Assembly (NCBI GenBank): GCA_030762935.1
Contig: CM060890.1
Span: 68,822,765-68,886,764, forward strand
Direction of reading: 5' to 3'
From: Hymenopus coronatus
Taxonomy: Eukaryota > Arthropoda > Insecta > Mantodea > Hymenopodidae
DNA: 64,000 nucleotides
The position numbers were made by a program, and so were the translations under genes. Below, one piece after another: positions 45,367 through 57,736 of the stretch (its first letter is position 1; every line of letters starts with the position of its first letter). Under the pieces are notes generated by a model, which had not been told where the DNA came from, made no database searches, and saw only the letters and a list, made by a program, of their open reading frames with translations.

Positions 45367-46214
45367 TCTTATATGTTCCATTCAAATGACTTTCTGTACA
45401 TCTCTGCAACAAATTATTCTATTTACTTCATCTAATCGAGAAAAAATTAGCAGAAATCGTCTTATTACTTGCTTCCTTGTTAGTAGAAGCGAAATAAAGG
45501 GGTACCATAGGCTAAAGTGATAGTCAAAAGCTGGTTGCTATGTGAATGAAGTTCTGTTGTTTGTATGTACATGAGTTCACAAAGTCCTGTATGAGAAAAG
45601 CTTTTTATAGCTGAAACCAAAAACAAGGAATATCTCAAAAACAAACAACACCACGAAAAAAATGTATTTAACATAAAGTGTGTGTTTTAAGGTGCTCTAC
45701 ATTTGTTGCGTGGTAAGTTTTTGTCCATCTCTTTCGGTTTGGCAGTTATGCAAAATTCCGCAAAGTTGACCCAGAATAAACTAGTCTTCAAAGGCTATTT
45801 CCAGAAAATTCAAAATATACATTTTATTTTTCAGGTAAATATCTTTAATATACGATATTTTAATCAAAAGCTTTAGAGCCATTTCTTTTTAGAAAATCAA
45901 TATTTTCGAAAAAAATTCCATGTAAAGGGTAGTTTGGGGTGGGGGGATTTTTTTCAGAACCTTCGTGTCGCATCCCTGGATGATAACTGAACTTAAATAC
46001 CAAGTTTGATATTTTACCGACTCTTCGTTTTTGAGTTATCGTGTTCACAGAAACAGGGACACACACACACACACGTGGACCTTTTTCTGAAAATACTTTT
46101 TTTAATACAGGGGCCCTAAAACATATATATATATATCTCGGTATCGAATTTTTTGGTGGAATGCAATACCTTCTCTATACACTATGTACATAGTACGTAT
46201 AGAGAAAGTAAAAA
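45367..46214 (+). mobile_element. HTR full-length, unit 3 of the triplet
   Basis: Starts TCTTATATGTTCC and ends gagaaagtaaaaa at 46214. Sequence resembles the copies at 15.7, 31.6 and 48.4 kb more than unit 2, so the triplet is not a simple local amplification of one unit. Confidence 0.92.
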
Positions 46215-46378
46215 TGCTTTTGAAAACATGTAAACAATGAAGGTACGGAAAAGAACAAATGAACAATCAGTAAGAAAGCTAAACTTTCGAAATCACCATT
46301 ACACCAGAAAACTAGAGATACAAGTAAACTTGTACTACTCAGTCAGTTAGTGCTACAATTCCAACTCACAGTAGCTGT

Positions 46379-46775
46379 CATCATCATCATTATTATTCAA
46401 GGTTTGGATCTTTAGGGTCCGTTCTGTCCCCACTAGCCACTGTCCTTAATTCTTGGCTGGTATCAGTAACGAGATTCCTCTAGGCTGGGTTACGAACCCT
46501 TGGCTAGAAATGCCTGGTGATGGGGCAGCAATCTCACTACCTCCAGACCTGCACAGTAATGTATTCGGATTATCATTTCCAAGAGATGCTGCCTTCAACA
46601 CGGCTTACGAGCACCTCGGACCGCTGTGGATTACCCTTTACTTTCCGCTGACCTCCTACCACCCGGAAAGTGTAGTTAAACCACTCTCCTCCAAGTGATC
46701 TCTGGTTCATTGGAATACTGAGACCTCTCGCGCGGCAAGGCGAAAGCCAGGAGACGGGGGACCCAGAAAATGAGA
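46379..46775 (-). mobile_element. Probable GC-rich retroposon with (GAT)n tail
   Basis: Sharply more GC-rich than both flanks. Read on the minus strand it ends in aataatgatgatgatg, a (GAT)n/(AAT)n tail like that of the 36105 insert (read in its own direction). An internal gggttcgtaaccc near 46485 could be a decayed B box. The overlapping 81- and 96-codon frames show no domain. No second copy or target duplication was found in the window. Confidence 0.45.
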
Positions 46776-48442
46776 CCACGATAGGCATTGCAATGATACC
46801 GTTGAGGAATAATCTACAATCAAAATTCTTCCTGTTTATCTCCTTAATAATGTTAACTACCAAGTATTTGTTTCACACATTTCGCAATTAGACTACACTA
46901 AAATACACTTAAAAAATTCGTATTTAAATGAAAGAATCATTAACGAAAGTTTACACATCGACTCTTGGTGACTTTGGAGCATTTATTGCATATCTCGTCT
47001 CCATTAATAAGAAATATTGCATTTACTAAAATCCCTCAAAAAGTTCTGTGCTGTCATCCGAAATGTTCCTTGCTCTATTTCTGATTATACAATTACGATA
47101 AAGCATGCCTTTTAAGAAGGAACAAGCAACCAATGCCACATTGTGTAGTAGATCTAGAATGATACGATGAGGGTAAAAATATCCAAATTTAACCTGTTTA
47201 CTCTACTGCGTAATCCAAGTAGAACAACGCATTTAAGGGGAATACCATAGTACACAAACTGCCAACTTACGGTCACAAAATGAACAACTATTAACAGCTT
47301 TAATTACGTTGTGTAAGATGCCTTGAAGCATGTGATAATCCTCCAAACCAAAATTCATACCACCAAAATTCTAAACTACAAAGAACACATAGCTAGCTAT
47401 AGAGTTTACTGAAAGCTAAAAGAACAAGTACCTCAAACTCAAGTTAATCGTTCACTACAAAATGCAGCCAAAGCTAACCCATAAAATTCTACTCCAGAAA
47501 CTCCACAATCGACAACAATGGAGCAACAGCAGTCATGTAGCTCAGATGAATCTACTACTTCCCACACAGCTTCTTAGCTGTTACAAATGGGAGCTAATAT
47601 GCGCAACACGCAGAACAAGCTAATAAACCAAATGATTCGTCTTCAGATTCATTTTCCTCTTTTACCTCTACCATATTAAAATAAGGTATTCTTTATTTTC
47701 TCTTTTTGAGCCTCAACTTGCCAGAAATTCAGCAGTTTCTTCTTCCTGTGTTACTCTCAACTTCTCAAAATGGTAGCACATAAATCATTGTCGATTCACC
47801 ACTTAATAATTTTAAACCGAAATGCCAATGTTCTTTGCTTTAAGCGGCCTCGTTTCTGGCTTTCTTATTGGTACATAACATGGACATCATGTGAAAGAAT
47901 CCACTTCTCACTGAAATTCCTGGGTATAGAACACAAAATTATCATACAAACACACAAACTGTTTCGGGAGGAGTAGCAATATTAAGCACAATATAGGCGT
48001 CATTCCTTATTACTTCCTACTTCAACAGATCTTGAAATTACTCATATCGTAATTCATTGCCGTGACAATTATTTTGTAATAAAGTGCTTTCGTTTTTTTT
48101 TCTCCACATACAGTCTATTATAAATACATCCTTCTCTGATCCAGCAAGAGGTGGAGACCGTATTTTATATCAACACTTATTTTGATTTTTTGGACATCCT
48201 GAAGTCTACATTTTAATTCTCCCAAGTTTTGGAATAATTTCTCATTATGCTGTGGGGTTTGCTTTCCGAACTCCTGAGTTATTTACCCACAATTCTTAGT
48301 ACCGTATATGTAATGAGTACTAACGCATAAGTGCTGATAAAAGTAATGATCATCTACGCGAAGCCATTCTTGAAATCGTCAGATGGAAACCCACACACGC
48401 ACACAGTCACACACAAAGTTATTCTTGCCAATGTTGATAGAA
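46776..48442. other. Intervening sequence, nothing recognised
   Basis: The longest stretch in the window without an HTR scrap apart from 24 kb and 17 kb. No gene recognised. Confidence 0.4.
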
Positions 48443-49258
48443 TCTGCACCATGGTTTTCTCTGCATCTCTGCAACAAACTATAGTTAGATAGCTTATGCT
48501 TCTTTTTACTTCATGCTAATCGAGGAAACATAAGCAGAAATAGTCTTATTACTTGCTAAGAAGCGAAGCGAAATAAGGGAGTACCATAGGTTAAAGTGAT
48601 AGTTAAAAGCTGGTTACTATGTGAATGAAGTTCATTTGTTTGTATGGACACGAGTTGACAAATTCCTGTATTAGAAAAGTACAAGTTTTTCAAAGCTGAA
48701 ACCAAAAACAAGTAATGTCTCAAAAACGATTAACGCCTGGAAAAAAATTATGTAACCTAAATTGTGTTTTAATGTGCTCTACATTTTTGCCATTTCTTAC
48801 AGTTTAGCAGTTATGCAACATTTTGTAAAATTCATCCAGAATAAATTGCTCTTCAGAGGCTATTCCCAAAAAATTGTAAATATACATTTTTATTTGTTAG
48901 TTAAATAGCTTTAATATACGATATTTTAATCAAAATCGTTAGAGCCATTTTTAAAAAAAAATCAAAATTTTCGAAAAAACTTTCATGTAAAGGGTAGTTG
49001 GGGGTGGGGGATTCTTCTCAAAATCTTCGTGTCACATCCCTGTAAGATACGAAACTTAAATACCAAGTTTGGTATTTTACCGACTTTTCGTTTTTGAGTT
49101 ATCATGTTCCCAGACACACGGACACACACACACACCGGCCTTTTTCCGAAAATGCTTTTTTTTTTTTAGTTAAAGGGGACCCTAAAACATATTTCCGGTG
49201 AAATCTCGGTATCGAATTTTTGGGTCGGGTACATAGTACGTATAGAGAAAGTAAAAAA
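48443..49258 (+). mobile_element. HTR full-length copy, younger type
   Basis: Starts TCTGCACCATGG (diverged end), has clean internal blocks and an (AC)n tract, and ends tagagaaagtaaaaaa. Part of the hairpin is deleted: gggtcgggtacatagtacgt replaces the left stem. It abuts a LINE remnant on its right side. Confidence 0.88.
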
Positions 49259-49760
49259 GTGCAGCTCATAAAGTACAACCTTGTCTTACACCGCGTTAAC
49301 TGTCACGGGTTCTCTTTTATTTATTTTTATTTATTTTTTTTTATTTTTTTGTACACAGCTTTTAGTTACCTCTATTAGTTGTGATATGTAGTGATATGTC
49401 TCCACTTTTTAAAATCTTCAACAGTGTCGTTCGTGATACTTTGTCAAACGATTTATAATCATTAATAAATAGTGTGTCATTTTCTTATTTTTTCGATCGC
49501 TTGTTTCAGAGTAAAAGCATTAATAATGGTACTTCATGTTCTAAAACTTGTTTCTTTTTCTAGGAATATTGCCTCTGTTATATTATTAAGTTGTGCACTT
49601 ATTTTGGCATATATTTTTCAATCAGCACATAATAAACTGATCCCTTTGTGGTTTTCAGGCCTTGTTCTTTCTCCTTTAGCGAAACTGTTACGTAATAGCA
49701 CTATATTTGTTTTGTTCACCTTTTACGGCACTAAAATCAGAACCATGAATATTGAGTTCG
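49259..49760 (-). pseudogene. LINE reverse transcriptase domain, decayed
   Basis: Non-LTR retrotransposon reverse transcriptase, which copies element RNA at a nicked target. Minus-strand translation, using three frames, gives in order: AKGERTRPENHKGISLL (finger motif before the YK.YA block), FTLKQAIEKIRK, LFINDYKSFDKVSRTTLLKI (the catalytic-block-A type FxDYxxAFDKV motif, 49440-49463) and RGVRQGCTL (49269-49295). A stop replaces the Ser expected after CTL. The order and spacing match the RT palm of endonuclease-type LINEs in arthropods. The YADD active-site block is missing, as the HTR copy begins at 49258. Stops and frame changes make it dead. Confidence 0.8.
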
Positions 49761-50775
49761 TCCATTAGTAATTGATCCTGGAGAGTTATTGCGCAAATTC
49801 ATGAACAGCTTGTGTACGTTTTGTCTCTTTAGAGGCGTAGCAGTCTCGAGAATTGAAATCAGCAGCTGTCTTCTGCAGAGGCAGCATATTGTTTATGCGC
49901 ACGTGACAGATCTTTGGAACTCAAGTCTTCATTCTTGGAGACACTTAACAGAAGAGCTTGCTTTTTTCCGTTCGTTATAAACGGATACTCACTTTGGGTG
50001 ACTCGGTCCGTTAAGTGAAGATATTGCTTAGCAAAGGCACAACTTATATAATAAACAAGATATTCGTTTCCAGCAGACGCGACAATGTATAGTTAAATAT
50101 AGATTCCCAGTACCTTGAACTGAAATATAATGGTAACCAACAATTCATGTATATCTTTTGTTTATAACATCTATTTTCCTAGACTGAATTACCGAGTTTC
50201 TTAAGGGATACATGCGATGCATAAAATTGGTTTCACGAAGCATATAAAACGAGTCAGTTAAGTGTGCGTTGTTTCAATCATTAAAAGAGTGTAGTGACCA
50301 ATATTTAAATATAGAAAGCTTTAAACCAGATTGAAATAATAAGTTCATATAGTTTTAATATATTCTTTCATAAGTATATTTACAACTACGTACAGTAATA
50401 AAACAGCTTTTTTGCGTTAGGTATGCCGGATATCGTTGCATCTTTATCCCCTGTTAGAGCATCCGCTTCATAACATATACTGAAAGAACTAACTGAGCAT
50501 TTCATAACAAAATCTAATATAAATTGCAAAATATGCTCATCTCATTCATTATGTTCATGTGTCCAGAAATTGATTGAAACTAATATAATCCTACAATTGC
50601 ATCATGCCAAATAAACTTGTCCATTTGTTGCTGTAAATTTGTCAATAATAATAACGCGGCTGATATCTTATATGCGGGGGGCCTTTGGGAAACTCTTTGT
50701 ATCTCACATTTACAATTAAATTTCACAATGAAGTGTTAACTTTCTTATCTATGTACCTATACTAATAAGTGAATT
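49761..50775. other. Intervening sequence, possible LINE upstream part
   Basis: 49761-49980 adjoins the LINE and may be its continuation, but no motif could be read. 49990-50775 is AT-rich with nothing recognised. Confidence 0.35.
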
Positions 50776-51018
50776 TCTGGAGGGGTAAGTTTAACGCCCT
50801 TAAGTTGGTCAAATCGGACAATGAATTGATTAAACGGGCGAAATGTTGCTCAAATGAGCTTGAGATCCATAGAACTTAAGAATTACCCCTCATCCAGGAT
50901 GTGGTAAAACCCCGAAAAAACAAACCTTATCTGGATAACCCACCCTAACTGAGATTCGACTTTGGGACCTCTTGAATGTGGGAGAAACGCGCAACCGCCA
51001 CACTGCAGAGGAGGGCTT
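50776..51018 (-). mobile_element. SINE2 copy
   Basis: Reverse complement of the 28508 copy: minus-strand B box gtcgaatctcagttagggtg, then gtttgttttttcggggtttt, and the end aagggcgttaaacttacc. The head near 51000 is eroded and no A tail is left. Confidence 0.85.
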
Positions 51019-51023
51019 GGGAA

Positions 51024-51770
51024 GTATTATATTCCATCTATAAATTCAAAGTCTAGATTTCACTTGGAATGTATGTTTTGAGCCAATTGCATCTCTCCTC
51101 ATCTTTACTAAAGAGATGTGTTCATTTGTGTCTGTGAATAGAATAACTCCAAACTGAAAAGTTTGTTAAATATCAACCTTGATATTTAAGTTTAGCATTC
51201 TTTGGGAATTTGGCAGGAAGATGTCAAAGAAAATCCCCACAACAAGCTACTATTTCATGGAGTAGTTTTCATAATCTTTATTTTCTATAAAATGTTATTA
51301 TACACCGTATGTACAAATAAAATGTATATGTTGAATTTTCTGGGACTAGCTTCTGAAATCCTTTTCATTCTAAATGAATGTTGTACAATTGTGTATAGGT
51401 GATATTTCGTAGAAAGTAGACAAAATCTGACAACACAAAGATATGCATATCTTAAATATTTTTGTGGCGGGAACAATTCCCAAGACATTACTCATTAATC
51501 ATTTGAATATTCCAAAAATTATTTTTATTAATTGGGAAATATATTTATTTTTATTTTAATCACATTCCTTGAATTTCAAATACATCACGTAGATGTAAAA
51601 TGTTTTATTACCGCTTAAGCTGTCTTTCCGTATTCTCATTGTGCCTACAATAAATTATGCAACAAAGCCATTTATGTAAGTGATTATCACAGCTAACATG
51701 AATTAGAGAGAAGAATAAGCTCTTCTAAGTATAATTTGCTGAATAATATGTAGAGAAACCAATCCTAATA
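51024..51770 (-). mobile_element. HTR old copy
   Basis: Hairpin absent. Starts gtattatattccatctataa, then cacttggaatgtatgttttg and ttgatatttaagtttagc, to gaataatatgtagagaaacc. Highly diverged, with no GT tract. Confidence 0.72.
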
Positions 51771-52902
51771 CAAAACCATATCGATTTATAAAGTGACGCA
51801 GAAGTTGCCCAACTTCAACTTGTTTTTACTCGTCTATGTTAAACATATGAACTTAGTTATTCTGAGTTTCACGTCGATTCTTCTCCCAATTATCTTAATT
51901 TATAGGAATACGGTCCAAACTTAACTGGTGCAGCCATAGAAACGTATCCGAGTCAACAAGCAAGCGTTAAGTTCCTGGGGCAGTGCAGATACGCAGCAAA
52001 AGGTTACTGAAGCAGCACTTGTTATCAGCATGTGTTCAATGTGTTTAGTTCGTGATTTTGTGATCGTTGTCTTGTAGTTCGAACCGAATCACTCAGGCAA
52101 ACAGGTAGCATGTTTCAACAACTACGAACACGATGGTTATCATCTAAGGAATGCGATTTACGCTCGAAGCCTGTATTCTGATTTGTTTTTCAACGTGATA
52201 CATATCTGTTTTAAAATAAACTGTATGCTTCAATATCAGCAAATATTTTGAGGTGTGTTGTCCATGCTAGTTCTGAAAATCACATACCAAATACCAAGCT
52301 AATTTGAACACATTTGTTATGAATGATGCATTAACACATAATTTAGTTTTATCCTAACTTTAAAGCAATGTAAATATGTTAGATTATTGCGTTTTTCTTT
52401 CATATTAACTTTTTATCACCAATTGGGTCATAAAAAATACTGATTGTATAATATTTGTAATGTACATACATTATACAGCTTAACACATGTGCTAAGGAAT
52501 TTTACGTGGATAATCCTGAATTGTTTTCTGGGGTGAATTGCTTATAAAATAGTCGATGAACATACGCACATAAAATACGAAAACCTGGCTTGCTCTAAAA
52601 CTTTCTCGAGCCCAGGTGAGAACTGAGTCCGGGACCCTTTGTACAGAGGTGATTCCCTATTGAGTTATTTGTGAGACCTGTCGTATGTGCTAGTATTTAT
52701 TTTCAGTATTTTCAGGCATTGGAATTTATAGCAACGTATCTTGTGTGTTGGTTTGGAGTTCCCTTTATAGTTCTGCTTAGGCAATCCTTTTGACATCCAC
52801 GCTATCCGGGATAAACTAAATTTCAACAAAGAACTGCTTGTATAAGTCGCCTGATATATGGATTTGAGTTTACAGGGAACAAATAAGAAATATATTTAAT
52901 AT
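51771..52902. other. Intervening sequence with a possible tRNA-like relic
   Basis: 52595-52680 (minus: taactcaatagggaatcacc, then cccggactcagttctcacct) has a weak tRNA-SINE shape; only one copy, so not called. Nothing else recognised. Confidence 0.35.
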
Positions 52903-54493
52903 TTCTTTCTCTACACGTACTACGTACTTAGAAGGTACAGAAAGTACTGTATTCCACCTAACAATTCAATATCGAGATTTCACTGGAAATAAATGTTATA
53001 AGGTTCCTAGAATAAAACCAAAGTCTGATGTGCTACATTTACATAGCTTTCTCCAGCTGTTCCATACACAAACTATTGTTACCAAAGATGATTATTTTGT
53101 CTGCATTATGCTAATCTATATAACATTAGCAGAATTATTGCCATACTATTTGCTTCCTCTTAATTAGAATGGAAATAAGGGCATATATTAGGCTAAAACG
53201 GCAGTCAAATATTTTAAAAACTGGTCACTATGTAAAACATTGAGGTTCGGTTCCCTTTGCATGGGCCTTTGAGAAGAGGTTTAAAAAATTAAAACTAATC
53301 AGAAATAATATTTCGAAAGCGGTAAAATCGACAAGAAAAATGTAAATGAAGTATTTTATGTGATTAATGAGATCTACATTTTTGTGTAGTAAATTTTTGT
53401 CTGTCTCTTACGGTTTAACCGCTGTGCAAAAGTCTACAAGACTTATCAGCAAAATTTTAATGTGCGGTAATTTAATCAAAATCTTTAAAGCCATTTTTGA
53501 GAAGAACTGAGTTTTCAAAAAAAAAAAATCCAAAAAGTTAGCTTGTGGTGAGAAGCTTTTCTAGAAAATATTTGTGTCGCATCCTTGGAAGATACTAAAA
53601 TACAAAGTTTGGTATTTCACAGAGCTTTCGTTTTTGAATTACACACAGACCGTAAACATATAGGCCTTTTTCTAAAAATGTTTTTTTTCGACTCAGAGGA
53701 CCTTAAAATATATATTTTTGGTGAAATCTGGACTTAGAATTTTTTGGTGGAATATAATACCTTCTCTATCCACAATGTACATTGTACAAGCGGGCTAGAG
53801 AAAGTAAAAAAAAAATTAAAAAAAAGCCCGTCTTTGAATAGGAAAAGACCGTTAAATACCAAGTCTGGTATATGAGTTTAACATCTTCCAAGGATATGAC
53901 ACGAAAACTATCTAGCAACCGAGCCCGCACTTCCCTTTAAATGGACACTTTCTGTGAATAATTCTCTATTTCTCAAAAATACCTCTTGCGATTTTGATCA
54001 TATACCTTAAACTAAACATGCTTATATATCAAATGAAATATATATATAATGAAGTTTATGGTAATATCCACTGAAGGCCCCTCATTTGGATTAATTTTGT
54101 AAAGTGGTAAACCGTAAGTGATAGAATCTTACTGCCAAAAACTCTATTTCTTGTTAAAACAAAATTCAAATCATTTATATGTTTTTGTAGAGTTAACAGT
54201 TTTTGACAAATTTTGTTACCGGTTTCAATTTTAAAATAAGTATGCGTTACTCCTTCCCATGAAAATAGAACCAAACTTATTTGTTCACATGTCCAACAGC
54301 TATTGAAAGAATTGGCTATCGCTATAGCCCACTTTATCCCGTCATTTCCCTTTTACTTCAAGGAAATAAAGAGTAATATTGCTTCTGGTCATATTTATCT
54401 GAATAAACATGATGCGGATAAAATAATAATCTTTTGTAAGAACAATTTGTGTGTAGAACAGTCAGAGAAAGTCAAGTGAATGGAACATATCAG
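52903..54493 (-). mobile_element. HTR copy interrupted by another HTR
   Basis: Hairpin-end part at 52903-53023 (tttctttctctacacgtact to gttcctagaataaaacca). The rest resumes at about 53816 (aaaagcccgtctttgaat, aagaccgttaaataccaagt) and ends gtgaatggaacatatcaga at 54493. The gap is filled by a complete + oriented HTR. Confidence 0.87.
53024..53812 (+). mobile_element. HTR copy inserted into another HTR
   Basis: Complete element from TCTGATGTG to gctagagaaagtaaaaa, of the alternative-hairpin subtype shared with 23197-23973 (ctctatccacaatgtac facing gtacaagcgggctagag). It lies in the A-rich segment of the host copy. Confidence 0.9.
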
Positions 54494-54639
54494 ATTTTTT
54501 CGTTTCATTTGCATAGCCCGCGGTCGTATAGGAGCTTTGGCTTGCGAAACAACCCGTTGACTGTGGATTGATTTAATGTCGGGCTTGTAGTCATTTCTGT
54601 TTTTACTCTCATATGTATACTTCCAAACTCTGTTGGGGA

Positions 54640-54745
54640 TAGGGGATTATTCTAATTAAGGAAATGATCTCCACCCAAACCGGAAATAGAGCCCAGGACC
54701 AATAGATAAAAAGTCAACCCGTTGACCACTAGACCAATTAAAAAT
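54640..54745 (-). other. Possible tRNA-like SINE head
   Basis: On the minus strand attggtctagtggtcaacgg (A-box-like) is followed by gggctctatttccgg. No partner copy apart from a short gaccactagaccata at 55430. Tentative. Confidence 0.35.
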
Positions 54746-54815
54746 AAAAATAGACTAATAACAATCATAATAATCATAATAATAATCATAATAATAATCA
54801 TAATAATAAAATGCG
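54746..54815. repeat. (AATAATCAT)n-type low-complexity tract
   Basis: Four to five units of aataatcat with variants. Confidence 0.9.
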
Positions 54816-56170
54816 TATTAAAATAAATATATTTTGAAAAATGAAATATAAAAATATAAACAATTAGAAAAATAATAGTAAAATAAAATTACAATCACTA
54901 CATTATAATATTAATAATACTATATAAATAATATAAATTGATGAAAGGTATTACATTTTTGAAATAACGTTTGAAAAATAAATTAAATGTATATATTTGT
55001 TATTTTTAGATGGTGGCAGTGAAATGATGTTGAAATGTAATACAAGAATTAGATATATCTGAAGTTGAAGATAAATGTTGGTATTAAATAAATGATTGTG
55101 ATGTGTTTTTGTGTATTTTGTGACTTGTTTAATTGTTATTATATTTGTTTTTAATTATTTGTTCATTTTGTTAGTTATTTATTTAGATTAGATTATGAAA
55201 GTGTAATTATTTAAATTTTGAAATATTTGTATTATTTTATGTTGTTTAATTTTATTGGGTGCTGTATGTTTTATTTTTTAACTTATAAATAACTTGTAAA
55301 CAACAAATGTGTGGAGTATGAATATAAATACAGTTTTAAAAATCTGGCAAATTAGCTCTGGGTTTTGAAATTAAGCACCAGGTTGCAATACAACATTTTA
55401 TATTACATTATATATTTTATTTTAGTTTGACCACTAGACCATAGGGGCTATGATACTACTTGTTCGTTAAGATGTACAACCTCTTCGCAGACAACCACAT
55501 TAACTCTACTGCTTAACGCTATCTTGAAGTGTTCATTCTTTGCTTCTATTTCAATTTAAGAAGGCCATTGGTACTTCACATTGACTGTCTTATTGACAAC
55601 ATGCTGCGGCAAGCAATATTCGTTTCTTCGGTATATTGGCTACTTCTCATTTCAGAGAATTGTCCGACGACCAACAGCGAGGAACATGAACCTTAACAGA
55701 AAGGAATGTCTCTTATTTGAAAAGGAGAACATAACGACACAATTCGCTTGGAGCATCCATCCCACGTAGTGATAGAGAGAGAATGTGGGAAACAAAGATC
55801 TGTACGAAATAGTGGCCGCGAGCTATATAACTCATAAAAGTGCATTGGCCGTGTATATGATGTTTCTCAACTATTGCCATTAAATGGTATTGTCCAGATC
55901 TATCAGTTGATAGACAAGTGGCAACAGAAGATTTCCTTAATTACAAACAAGGATTTCTGGCTTGCTTTTTTAGTCAAATTACAATCAGCATGATATGTAC
56001 AGTAAATCATAGTTGTATGTATATCTCTAATTTCTTACATAGGCACTCTTTAAATGAAAAGGGTGAATTTACTCCGTTTTCTGTTAAAGTATATTATTGG
56101 ATGAATGAAACTACCTAAGTGCTTTATGATACTGGCTGAAAATTAACACGTTAAATTCTGAAAGTAATTT
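54816..56170. other. Extremely AT-rich intervening sequence
   Basis: 54800-55350 is among the most AT-rich parts of the window. No gene or repeat family recognised up to the SINE5 target. Confidence 0.4.
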
Positions 56171-56180
56171 ATTTCATTAC

Positions 56181-56523
56181 AACTATCGTTTTGCACGATA
56201 GTCCAAAAGGAACCATGGCCTAACTCCCGACCGTTGCATCCTCAATCTCGGGCCGAAGGCGTCATAAATGGGATGCAGTGCTGGAGGGTGAAACCTGCTT
56301 AGGGCCTCAAGTCCCTCCCAGCCGATTAATGCGATCTTCTCAATCTGCAGCTGCTACTTTTAAATCAAATAGCACCTCAGTTGGCCCCTCAGGGACCTCA
56401 TGAGGCTGAGTGCACGCCGGAGAAGGTCTCCAGCGGGGAAAATTCCCCACAGCAGTCCCTAGAATTGAATCTAGGTCTCCCGCTTGGCAAGCGGCCCTCT
56501 ACCACCATGCTAAGTTGTCGATC
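56181..56523 (-). mobile_element. SINE5 copy with 10-bp target duplication
   Basis: Same family and orientation as 29375-29726: cgggccgaaggcgtcataaa, tcaattg-like ctcagttggcccctcaggga, gctgagtgcacgccgg, and the minus-strand B box agattcaattct. Exact flanking atttcattac at 56171-56180 and 56524-56533. Confidence 0.9.
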
Positions 56524-56539
56524 ATTTCATTACTGTGGC

Positions 56540-56550
56540 AAAAAAAAAAA

Positions 56551-56616
<66 letters not shown>
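56540..56616. repeat. A run, (TA)n and (GT)n microsatellite
   Basis: A12, then TA units, then about 26 GT units at 56561-56614. Confidence 0.95.
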
Positions 56617-56617
<1 letters not shown>

Positions 56618-57376
56618 TTCACAAATATTTAAAGTTTTACGTATCTACAAATGCTAGAGATTTAAAATAAGAAAAACTAATGCAACACCTTTGTGCTCAA
56701 ACATTATGAATCGAATTTCACAAAGCTTAGAAAGTACATATCCAAGACACCCTTCTGTGTTTCTTCTGACGCTATTTAGAGTATTCTGAGTTTAAGTACA
56801 CAAGTACCATTACCCCACATCCCCCTATATTGGATCACCTTTAGAGCGGTTTCTTGATCAAGGAATTTCTAATTCGAGACTTCGGTACTATGTGCATTTG
56901 GTGACGAGAGATTAACTCATCGTCCTTAAATGGTACTATAGGGCGAAGTCGTGACTTGCAGACGTAAGGTGAGACAGTTAGCCAAAAATTGAAAAAAAAT
57001 TGTTTATTTGTTGTTGTTTTTTTTTTGCATAATTAAATAGTGCATACTTTTCTGCACATTCTAATATTTCATATAGTCATTCGCTGCAAATATAAGTGCA
57101 TTTAAATGATTTTTTAAAAATATAATGGCAATTGTCATCTATGAGGTTCCTTAGCATCTATTTACAATATTTTTAATAAGCCTAGAACTATTTCACCTAG
57201 GAAACTGCGAAACGGCTTGTTTTAGAGTGATTTCTGCTGCTTGTATTGTCACGAATTCCGTCTTCATTATTTTATTATCCTTGGAAATATCGATCATATT
57301 CAGTTTGTTATTCTATGGCTTGAGTTTTGTTTGTAAAAAAATGTCTGTTAGTGCTTGTATCAAACTGAAAATGTAG
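56617..57376. other. Intervening sequence, nothing recognised
   Basis: No repeat family recognised. It precedes the unidentified open frame. Confidence 0.35.
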
Positions 57377-57388
57377 GTGTGTCAAAAG

Positions 57389-57682
57389 ATGAAACCTAAA
57401 TGTATTTTTAAGAAACGTAAGAATAAGGGCAATGAGTTCTTCAAAACAGTGTCCTTGCCTGGAGAAAGCAATGAAAATAATGATGCTCAACCATATACTG
57501 CTATACCACTTGCAGTTCCTCCAAGTGCTTCTAAGAGGATGCTACAAACAACTTTAAAGTTGTTTTTATTAGATTTACATTTTTTTAAACATTTGCTCCA
57601 CTTTCTAAGGAAGTATTCAAGATATATGCATGAAACTATCTCAGATTACAAAATCACCTTCAGGAAAGCTGTGGATCTATAA
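57389..57682 (+). CDS. Unidentified open frame, possible transposon-protein fragment
   Basis: From the ATG at 57389 the frame begins with a basic stretch (MKPKCIFKKRKNKGNEFFK), then an acidic/Asn segment, then IPLAVPPSASKRML, and later turns Leu/Phe-rich and unremarkable. The order 'basic-KGN-F-K ... SASKR-L' resembles the N-terminus I associate with some arthropod Mutator-like transposase proteins, but this is memory of a pattern, not a match I can test. No catalytic region follows: an HTR begins at 57737. The first 55 codons look less AT-driven than other frames here. It could equally be a lone exon or a chance frame. Confidence 0.25.
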   Translation: MKPKCIFKKRKNKGNEFFKTVSLPGESNENNDAQPYTAIPLAVPPSASKRMLQTTLKLFLLDLHFFKHLLHFLRKYSRYMHETISDYKITFRKAVDL

Positions 57683-57736
57683 ACACAGTAATTTATTTAT
57701 TGAGCTCTACGTTTTGATTATTTTTATATTCACAAA

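Noticed and set aside
46453..46863. 81- and 96-codon frames in the GC-rich patch
   Set aside because: Overlapping on opposite strands in a probable retroposon, with no recognisable domain.
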